Shown piece after piece: positions 55,236 to 64,000 of a stretch of 64,000 nt of DNA; within the stretch, counting starts at the first letter, position 1, and every line of letters starts with the position of its first letter. Source of the DNA: Embiotoca jacksoni (lineage: Eukaryota; Chordata; Actinopteri; Embiotocidae); assembly GCA_022577435.1 (NCBI GenBank), contig JAKOON010000051.1, positions 1,573,501 to 1,637,500 on the forward strand, read 5' to 3'. Both the position numbers and the translations under genes were made by a program. Below the pieces are notes generated by a model. It ran no database searches. It was not told the DNA's origin and saw only the letters and a program-made list of their open reading frames with translations.

Positions 55236-56142
55236 TGTGCGCGCACTAGCAATAGTTAAGGAACTTATTGATTTACCCTCGAATCGATGTCTGTGACAAA
55301 ACATCAACACTGGTAGTTTTTTCACATTCTGTGGAAAATCTTAATTAACTTCTGAATGTTTTAGACTAAATATGACATTAGTACATGCTGTACAAAGGGC
55401 CTTTGTCAAATGAATATACTGTAACTACTTTCCTTGAGAAGCCATCACCTTAGTACCTACATTGTGAATGAGTCCTGTAATAAGTTTTTATTTGACAAAC
55501 GCAACCAACCCAGTTTGTGCTTTGGGTTGATATGAATCCTGGGACAGAGTAAGTCCTACGTACCACACACCGCAACTCTGACTTTCTTGAAACAATTCCT
55601 GCAGTGTCAACTCTGTGAATTGATGCATGAATCCTCTGCCACTGCACTCAATGTCCCTGTGCCCGCAGTAGTCCCAACATCATTCGGTACCCAGCATGTG
55701 GGTTGCTGGAGTGGATGTCTGACAACAGGATTATCAAGTATATTTAGTCAATGTACAGATCCTTCTCAGAAAAACTCTGTCATTTATATGCCTCTACATC
55801 GTCTACGGAGAATCCTCTACAAGGCAATGCAAAGCTCGGGCAAAAATTCCTCGCATATTATAACTGTTATTGAACTGAAACCATGTGAGAAGTTTGAAAG
55901 GAAAAGACAGACTTTTGTAGAGCTGTTAACAGCTCATAGACATCTGAAATGTGGTCCCAACTACACACTGATTTTTGTAAGATGTCATAAGTCAAAAAGG
56001 TTGGAAACCACTAGTTTCCTCTTTAACAATATGTTGTATTTTAAAAGCGTGTAATACCATCCATTGTGTCAAATGTTCATCTTAAAAGTAACTAAAGCTG
56101 TCGAATAAATGGAGTAGAAAGAGCAAATTTAGTGGAAAGGAA
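55236..56142. other. unassigned non-coding DNA
   Basis: A 155-codon plus-strand frame (55587-56054) is the longest non-transposon frame nearby, but shows no domain, low-quality codon use and a repeat-like end (AAAAAGGTTGGAAACCACTA). I do not call it a gene. Confidence 0.35.
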
Positions 56143-56680
56143 GCATAATCCCATTTCAAAAAAAGTTGGGACTATAAATTTGCTAAATGTAAATAAAAGC
56201 AGAATGCAATGATTTTCAAATCACATAAACCCATATTTAATTGGAAACAAACCAAACACACCATATCAAATGTGGAAACTGAGAAGTTTTATTCTAAGAG
56301 GAAAAATATATGCTTATTTTGAATTTGATGGCAGTGACACATCTCAAAAAAGTTGGGACAGGGGCAACAAAAGACTGGAAAAGTTCTGTAACGCTAAAAA
56401 CAAACCTGGTGGAACATTTCACAACTAATTAGGTTAATTGGAACAGATCAGTAACATTATTTGGTATAAAAAGAGCATTTCAGAGGAACAGAATCTCAGC
56501 AGTGACGATGAGGAGGGATTCACCGCTATGCAAAAAGACTGTGTGGGCAAATAGTGCAACAATTTAAGAATAATGTTCCTCAAAGTAAAATTGTAAAGAA
56601 TGCGGGTATTTCATCATTTATGGTTCATAATATCATTAAAAGATTCAGAGAATCTGGAGCAGATTTGGAGAATAATCTGT
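56143..56680 (+). mobile_element. Tc1-like DNA transposon, family C copy 3, 5' half
   Basis: Starts ATAATCCCATTTCAAAAAAA, passes through the shared inverted-repeat blocks (GCAATGATTTTCAAATCACA; TTTGATGGCAGTGACACATC), the leader TTTGGTATAAAAAGAGCATT and the first 60 or so codons of the transposase (MRRDSPLCKKTV-like, then FKNNVPQSKIVKNAGISSFM-like). It ends near AGCAGATTTGGAG. The leader with TATAAAA is a plausible transposase promoter. Confidence 0.75.
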
Positions 56681-58619
56681 GATTCAGATAAGAATAAAAC
56701 AAAATGTACACATTTATTTTATTATTTGTATATTAACTTTACAATCCCTCCCTTTTAACGTTGTCATTTGTCATTTACATATTTTTTATATTTTATTTTT
56801 TTCTGTTGGAGTTAGACTATTTCTGCTCCCGCATTCCTGCGAGTAGACCACTATTTTTCACATCATTCCCTACATTTGTATTTCTGTTGAATCACACTGA
56901 CAATATTTATCAGTGTAGTTATGAAATAGTTTATATGCTAACCTGTTGTTTAAATTGTGGAGCAGGCACTAAATTTACAACATATTTTTTACTGGCCACC
57001 TCAGTCAGACTCTCCACCAGGGGATTCCCCCAAGGCCTTTACCACAATTCAAACCCTGCGATTCTGCATATATTTACCTTGATGCAGCTTTTTCACAATG
57101 TTCACTAAGTGTTTTTGTGAGTGGAGCTGACTGAGGTGTCACCACTTCACCCAAGTTGGATATGGATATTGACATCAATGTATGTTTTTATGTCACTTAC
57201 GTCATGCGATAACACGAGTCCCCACCATTTATTCTTTTTTGTTATTGTGGTTTTGACACATTTGATTTAAATAACTCTGACTGAACCTTCAGTGCCAGGT
57301 AAATATGTGTTAGTGTTTGGCTCCATATAGAAGTGATGTTGAACATAGCCAGACTGAAATGAAGAACTCTTGTGAAGCTGCCAGTTGTGCCACAGTGAGC
57401 ACATCTCTGTCTCAGATCAGGACAGTTAAGGTGTTCAGTCCTGAAGGTTATTTATTATGATCCCAGTCGAATAAGTCTTTCCAGAAGCAGTGTTTTAGAG
57501 GGTCCTTTGAGTCCATTTCTCTTTTGTTCCCCAACTCACTCTTAACGGGCCCTTTTGTAGTTCTGAGCATTCGTCCATAGTCATCATTCTCCCAGTGCAT
57601 CTTTCATCATTAGGTCCAAACAGTCTGTACACACTAACTCTCTTTTATGACTGTCTCCTGCCAATATGCTGCCGATACTGTTCTGGGCTCCCATTTCCTT
57701 GTTATTCCTTGAGCTGATGGGGTCAGTGGGTCTAGTTTTGTTTGCTGCTTTATTCCAGAAGGCAGTAGCATGCATTGCTCTGTGGTGACTGGCCATCTCC
57801 ACATGGCCATTAGGATGCAAGTTTCTCTCTCTCTTTATAATAAGGTTTCAAGAGTGAGGGGTGGTGTAGAAAAAATAGATCCCTCTTACCTCAACCATAA
57901 TAAGGTGGAGTCCAATAAGCTATTTTATATGTCATCTGTACCTGGTATGGTGCAGAATTGTGAGCACGCACTGCATGGCTTTTTCAAAATAACTGTAGTT
58001 TGCAAAAGGTGCACTTCGACTTCTCAGTTTGGATATTTTTTTGACCTAAGCTTATTAAAAGAAAGATGAATCCCAACATTTATAATGTTCAGCATCAAAT
58101 TGAATCCACTGATGCTGCACAGCTACAATTTTACAGAGAAAAACATGCTACTTGATCTCCTTTAAAAACAAATCAGACTATTTTTTTCCCATCAGATTAC
58201 TATGTAGATCAAGCAAGAATAGTCTTTGTGTAAAGTACTTTATATATTGTGCAGGAAATATTTGTACTTAAAGTACACTTAAATATAACATTTCCCTTCT
58301 TTTGAGTGTGAGTTTCAGATGTGTACTTTTACTATAACCAATTTAATATTTTAGAGTTTCTTTGTTTGTCCAAAAGGGGGCTCATAAAACAGCAAACCTT
58401 AACTACTCACTCCAACATGATTGGAAATGGGATTGTTGCTACACTATAATATGATATTGAATTTATCTGAACATAACTCAACTGCTTTTTTAGCCAATAT
58501 AACAGCCAGCGAGGCTCAGCAGTTGTTGCTATTTTGAAAAACTGAACTGATAGAAAAACATGGTTTCTCAGAAAGGAAGTTCAATTTAGAAGCCAAAAGT
58601 ACCCCAAAGTATCGTGTTT
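56681..58619. other. unassigned non-coding DNA
   Basis: No recognisable element or gene; plus-strand frames at 56761-57108 and 57770-58069 show no domain. Confidence 0.35.
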
Positions 58620-58850
58620 CCATCCATCTTCTACACGTTGGACCAGTCAGTAGACCATCACAGGGCCAATTAACCTAGCATGCATATTTTTGGATGGTGG
58701 GAGGAAGCCGGAGTGCTTGGAGAGAAGAACATGAGAACATGAGAAGAACATGCAAACTCCACACAGAAAGGCCCCCGCTCCAGCCAAGTTCGAACCCACA
58801 ACCTTCTTGCTGTGAGGCGACAGTTCTAACAACCACCAGTCTGTGTTCTC
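58620..58850 (-). mobile_element. tRNA-derived SINE, second type
   Basis: On the minus strand from right to left: CTGTCGCCTCACAGCAAGAA, then GGTTGTGGGTTCGAACTTGG with a pol III B box (GGTTCGAAC), GGCCTTTCTGTGTGGAGTTT, GCATGTTCTTCTC, CTCCGGCTTCCTCCCACC, and a tail GTAGAAGATGGATGGA at the left edge. This order is that of a widespread fish tRNA-derived SINE. The A box at the 5' end is diverged. A 10-12 base unit AGAACATGAG is repeated near 58725-58745. The GATGGATGGA tail resembles the 3' end of the RTE pieces at 30.6 and 52.1 kb. Confidence 0.7.
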
Positions 58851-61800
58851 TAATGTTGGGGTTGTTGTTAAAGGTAAAACTGCATCTGGGGAAAAACCAA
58901 CAGGGAAAATTTCCTGAAAGCGGCAGCTCCTCCCTGTTTGCAAAATTATTATATCAGAGTTTTGTTTAAAAGGACACACAAGGTTACAAATTGCACAATA
59001 ACACCACAAGGATTGACTGACTCAACTTTACTACTGGTCTCCACCTACCAAACGCCTCACCAACTCACTGAATGCTACGCTAACACTACCTCAATACAAT
59101 TTATCATACAGCCAAGTAAAGCACTAACTAGTACACAGCCTTGAAAAGAAGGTGAGCATGTCCAGTGTCCCTGGGGTTATGAAGTGGACACCTCCCTTCA
59201 CCCAGATCTACCTGCATTTCTTTCTTACCTTCATTTAACACATTAAAAGCTTGCTTATCTGGGGCTTTACTTCCACTTTTCCACCTCAATCGCTGGTTAT
59301 GCCTCCATGTGTACCTACCCTGTGCCAAACTAATCTTAGAGCCTGCCAGGATGTGTTTTACAGTTCCTACCGCTAAACATAATGGACCGCTTCCATCCTC
59401 ACCAATTGCTTGAGGTTGTGAGGCGATGGAAGCATGTCCTACGTTGCTCCCAGCAGAAAGCAGATACGACTCGACTCCATGGACCCCAGTCCTTCCAATG
59501 ATGTCCTCTCTTCTCTACATTAGGCTTGTTAATGTTTAGATTATTATCCATCATTCAGGACCATAAGGGAAGCATCTGATCGGTCCAGCCAGCCTGTTCT
59601 CATTCTCACGGTGTCAAATTCTGCAGTTTTGGTAAAGTTGCTGTGTCACAGAGATACACAGGAAGTCACCTTTCGCGTCGGTGCCGTGACCACACCAATT
59701 CGAACACAGAAGTCAGGTGACAGTACCGGTATTATTTTAAGATGATCTCCTATTCCTTTTCTTAACCCAACCATGTGGATTCGGTGCCTGAACCTAAGGC
59801 ACCTTGTGTGCATGTCGTAGACACCAAAGGGCACCTTGTGTGCGTCTCTGACATCAGCTCATTGTAAAAAGAAAAAAGATGGCAGTATTGACACCCCGAG
59901 ATGAGAAATGTTTGGACATAAAGTCAGTCATAATATAAACTATCTTCAGCTCCTTACTCCTCACAGGCAAGGAAAAGACTGAGTAGTGGCATGCCAATAA
60001 TGTGTCCCTGTCTTTTTCTGTCTCTTCTCATCCACACCAGCACCCCCCCCCCCCCCCACACTTAATTTGTGGGGCTGCCATCACTCTGCAGCAGATCCAG
60101 TAATTAAAATGTACTGCCTGTGTCTCTGTCAGCAGAATGTGTCATTTCTACTTGAGTGTTGTTAGAATTAAGGGAGTGAAGCAGAATTAATCTTGGCTAT
60201 GACATATTGCAGCTCACCATTGTGCATGCATAAGACTCTGGAGCATAAGAAACATGAGTGATCAGTAAATGATGTGCAGGTTGGGGCTGGTCTACAAGGG
60301 ACAAATACAAATCTCAAAGATATGTATATTTTTTTCATGAAGCCATGACAAAGTGTTTACACTAAATTGGAAAACCTCAGCTGGTACAAATGGAGCGAAG
60401 AGATATTTACATAAAGAATAAGTCTGGAGTTCCTTCTATATTTTATGCTTATTGATTGGATTCGTTCAGACATTCAATATTGACAAGTGTCAGTTTTGTG
60501 CTTAAAAACCAACAATGTTCATCCAGCCTGTGGGACAATACATTTCCATGTTATTATTTTGGTATTATTCTGTCACACATTTTTATTTTCATTTTTACTG
60601 CCTGCCTTTGACATGGCATTAACCTTGTCAATACCCCTTTAAAACTCTAATCATTATTGAGGGCCAGTCTCCGTCAGCATCCTATATTTCAGAAGTGTCT
60701 CCCGCCATAATTCACCATTTTCCATACCACCGCAGCCTTGAAGGGGGATGACCCAGACGACACAGGGTACACATAACTCTTCATATCTGTAATACCACAC
60801 ATTAGCTCATATTAGAACCACCATTAATAATCCTGACTGACTGATGGGGGAAGCAGCATTCAGATTTACAGCTATTGTTTAAGGCTAAATATCAAGAACT
60901 TGATATATTTACAGTATTAATGGTTGTACAAGTAAGATGATTTGAAAAACAGGATGTGGTCCAACAACAGTGATGGATTCAAGCTAAACAGTTGGTAGGA
61001 TCCAAACACAATGACACAAGGTTTAAAAAGTAAAATGGCTTTTTTAAACAACAAAATGACAGGGGCTGTAACAAAAGGCAAGCCAACAGTGCAAAAGGAC
61101 AACTTAAATTCATAATATAAAACAAACTGATAACACAGGTACAAAAGAACTCAAATATAAGGGGACAACAACATACTAACAATCAGGGAGTGCAGCATTG
61201 TGGATTTTGTCCTCCATTTCTTACAATGCAGTCAAAGGGATAACTTCAGTGTATCAAGGAGGCATGATGATGATGATGATGATCGCTAACTCCTTCAAAA
61301 TACACATTCAAGTAGACGTGGACAAAACAGTAGAGATATGCTTTAAACAACAAGTCAAAAAAACATCTCAAATACAATCCTGCTGCTGCTACTGGACAGG
61401 TTTGAACCGGGCTTTGTGGATGTGGGCCTATTACAAAGAAGGATTAACAATCTGTTTACAAAGTGGAGTCTGAAGGAGTTTTGGAGGCAAAAATAGAGGA
61501 AGATCATAATACAAGCAATATGGAGAATAAGATTCTTATATTTCCCATTTGCTGATGGAGATGGTTAGAGAATGCTCAAAGTTCAGGAAAAATGTCCGTA
61601 GTTTTTTTTATTTGAAAATGAAACAGTAGTGTCTGTTGAGTCAGTGGTTTGTCAACCTATCCATCCACCCCGACCTCTTCTTAGGTGGTTCTATGACAAT
61701 TTTACCTCCCTTCACCCACCCCCATCATATTTACTACAACCACTACACGGTCATTTGAAAATTAATGGTAATTTTGGGAAATGAACTGCACGCACAACTG

Positions 61801-63094
61801 CTTGAGGTCACTGAAAAATTAAAAGTAACAGTTGGATATAATGTATCTTTTTTGGGGAGTGGATCCAAATTGCTAGTAAATATATGCATCTCTGCTTTAG
61901 GAAGCTTTGTTTATTTGGAGGAAACACGCCAACTAGTGATCGATTACTGATGGCTGTTTCAATTTGGGACCCCAAAGCCTGCACGGAGACCAATTCAAAC
62001 AGTCGGCCTTCCAGTTTAAACATATGTATCCCATATTCAAACACAAGCCACGAACTTCTAATTTCACTGATCCATGTTATTGGCTTCCACTCGCTCTGAC
62101 AGGCTATTAATCTTCAATGTTGCTTTTTTCACAGTACTTTTCTCCTTTGTCCAAACTGCTGTACTCTAACAACTAAATTAGTAGTTTGGTCAGCTGTGTG
62201 TCCATACTGTAATATGAAATTGACCATCACTGTTGTATTTATTATATTAAAACTTCCTACTTGCTGTTCAGGGCCTGTCTTTCAGGAACAGGAATTCTGT
62301 CACTGATAAAGATCCCTCCACTGCTGTCATAGTATTCTCACCAGCTGTTTTATTTTACTATGACTTTAAAGCTTGAAGTGACATTTTTTGTTTTTTTTAG
62401 AATTTCTGAAATGCCTTTCTCAGTTTCTTTTATACTTAGTCTGTCATTACAAAACAAATACGTTTATTTAGCCAAATTACACTTTTTCAGTGTAGTGACT
62501 TATTTACAGTTCATTTGTTTGACACAGTTGGAGAAGGGATAGTTTAGATTCAGCTGGTCACACTGCTGCAATTACAGAATGGTTGGATCAAATGATCAAG
62601 AGTTTTCAAATATATTGATAAATAAACCAGCCTCCTCTATTTCAGGCAAAAGTAGGATAGTCTGACCAAAATGTTGAAAACTTCTGCTCGAATTCAATGT
62701 CATCAGAGAGAGCAGGGCATTGATCACAACTCCACATAGTTGGCAGATCATAATGTGATGCAAACAGCATGACTCAGCACCTTATTTTACATATGCCTGA
62801 ACTTCCTGTAATTGCCTCGACAGAAATAGATAATGTTAATAATACATAATAAATTCAGGATGGTAGTTTTTACTGTAAGTTGGCAGTAATTATCAGGAAA
62901 AAGCTGACAGTATTGAATTGGTCTACAAATATTGGTAAGCAATATGCAAAAATATAAAATGTTCCATTCTGTGTGTTATTCAGTTCAGTATTTTCACATT
63001 AATATTGGACGCCATTTACTCTTACATTTATGTCAGTGCTAAATTCAATGCAAATGCATGAAGCAGGATGTTTTTTGTGCAGTAAGATGAAAAC
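58851..63094. other. unassigned non-coding DNA with minor simple repeats
   Basis: No gene is recognised in 4.2 kb. Minor features: a 16-base poly(C) at about 60043-60058, (ATG)n of about six units at 61264-61283, and two direct copies of GGCACCTTGTGTGC at about 59798 and 59830. Open frames are short and overlap on both strands. Confidence 0.4.
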
Positions 63095-63894
63095 GGTTTG
63101 GACATTGTAATATGTAAATTAAAAACAGAATGTGCAAATCATGTAAAACCACATTTAATTGGAAATAGACCAAAATATAACATCAAATGTTGAAACAGAA
63201 TTTTTTTTGTATGTTTTATTAAAAATGTATGTTCATTTTTATTTTGATGCCAGTGACACATTTCAAAGATGTTGGGACGGGACATGTTTAACACTGTGTT
63301 GCATCACCTCTTCTTTTAACAACCCTCAGAAAACGTTTGGGAACTGAGGAGACCAGTTATTGGAGTTTTGGAAGTGAATTTCAGCTGCTCAACAGTTCAA
63401 GGTAGGATTTTTCATTTCATGTTGCACCAAATTTTTTAAATGTGTGACAGGTCTGGGCTGCATTCCAAGATGTCAAGCTAACCATGGCATGTGTGCTAAT
63501 GCATCCCTATACCGTCACAGATGCTGGCTTTTCAACTGAGCACTGATAACAAGCTGGATGGTCCCTCTCCTCTTTAACCTGGAGGATGCAGCGCCAAACA
63601 TTTCCAAAAAGAATCTCAAATTTTGATTTGTCAGACCACAGGATAGTTTTCCACTTCACCTCAGTCCATCTTCAATGATCTCGGTCCAGAGAAGGCGGCG
63701 GTGTTTCTGGATCATGTTTCTATCTGGTTTCTTCTTTGGAGAGTTTTAACCTGCATTTATGGATGCAGTGATTAACTGTGTTCATAGACAATGGTTTTCA
63801 GAACTGTTCCTGAGCCCATGCAGTGATTTCCACAAGTTTCACAAAGTGGTGAACCTCTCCCCATCTTCACTGCTGAGAGACTCTTCTTCTCTGA
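63095..63894 (-). mobile_element. Tc1-like DNA transposon, family C copy 4
   Basis: Left end with AACAGAATGTGCAAATCATG and CATCAAATGTTGAAACAG matches the inverted-repeat blocks of the 32-kb copy; the minus-strand transposase runs from GAAGATGGGGAGAGGTTCAC (near 63865) toward the C-terminus at 63300. It retains a middle part (63655-63830, with TGGATCATGTTTCTATCTGG and CCTGCATTTATGGATGCAGT) that is missing at 32.96 kb, but has lost other parts near 63470. The right inverted repeat is absent because SINE sequence begins at about 63895. Confidence 0.75.
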
Positions 63895-63980
63895 AATATG
63901 TGAATGGGGGAATGAGCGCTTTGAGAGCGCTAAGGTGATAAAGTGCTGTACAAGTGGAAACCATTGACCATTTATAATCA
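63895..63980 (+). mobile_element. tRNA-derived SINE 3' end, truncated
   Basis: GTGAATGGGGGAATGAGCGC, TTTGAGAGCGCTAAGGTGAT and AAAGTGCTGTACAAGTGGAA form the 3' end of the same SINE family as 21705-21850, followed by a CATTGACCATTTATAATC tail. The tRNA head and the body are missing (5' truncation). Confidence 0.65.
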
Positions 63981-64000
63981 ATTGATGTTACTGATCTAGA

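Noticed and set aside
55587..56054. 155-codon open frame, among the longest in the window
   Set aside because: No recognisable domain, repeat-like 3' part and no codon preference; the length is within chance for 64 kb in six frames.
61264..61283. (ATG)n run at the start of a small open frame
   Set aside because: A simple trinucleotide repeat; the following 91-codon frame has no domain.
1..64000. Host genes, tRNA genes, CRISPR arrays, prophage or bacterial defence-type systems
   Set aside because: No splice-consistent exon series, cloverleaf-forming tRNA, regular direct repeats with spacers or operon-like packing was found; all strong coding signals belong to eukaryotic transposable elements.

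Overview
The window looks like intergenic or deep intronic DNA from a bony fish, most likely a percomorph teleost. The case rests on the repeats: L2-type and Rex1/CR1-type LINEs, RTE (Rex3-like) LINE pieces, Tc1/mariner elements in many states of decay, tRNA-derived SINEs, a Ty3/gypsy element of the Gmr1-like kind, and long (AC)n and (TATC)n microsatellites. I could not recognise a single intact host protein-coding gene, and there is no tRNA, rRNA, CRISPR or bacterial-type operon. Nearly every open frame longer than 100 codons is either a piece of a transposable element or chance. All family assignments come from reading translations and comparing stretches of the window with each other; no database was searched.

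Layout. 1-5.3 kb: low-complexity and unique-looking DNA with a SINE head (2.0-2.3 kb) and fragments of dispersed repeats. 5.36-9.17 kb: a nearly full-length but dead L2-type LINE, with an ORF1 esterase tail, endonuclease, reverse transcriptase and a 3' UTR carrying a 37-bp tandem repeat; a 438-bp TA-flanked MITE sits inside its catalytic YADD region. 9.2-19.2 kb: mostly unassigned, with short LINE ends and two microsatellites. 19.26-22.87 kb: a second dead CR1/L2-like LINE, interrupted by a MITE and by part of a SINE. 22.9-30.6 kb: mostly unassigned. 30.6-34.3 kb: RTE and L2 pieces, a 1.3-kb Tc1-like element and a 5S rRNA-like fragment. 38.9-43.0 kb: a decayed gypsy element with integrase before reverse transcriptase. 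44.5-45.1, 56.1-56.7 and 63.1-63.9 kb: three more copies of the Tc1-like family found at 32 kb. 49.06-53.95 kb: two copies of another Tc1-like family facing each other, both broken open by LINE pieces. 54.57-55.24 kb: an internally deleted mariner with about 85-bp terminal inverted repeats.

The elements do not work together as a system; they record successive insertions. Several nesting relations can be read directly: a MITE in the L2 reverse transcriptase, a MITE and a SINE in the second LINE, LINE sequence in Tc1, L2 in RTE, a SINE on a Tc1 copy, and a (TATC)n-tailed fragment in the gypsy integrase. I found no convincing new biological system. The most useful leads are the four-copy MITE family (20.4, 36.4, 43.0 and 46.7 kb), the 5S-like fragment at 33.67 kb, the gypsy domain order, and the inverted Tc1 pair around 51 kb.
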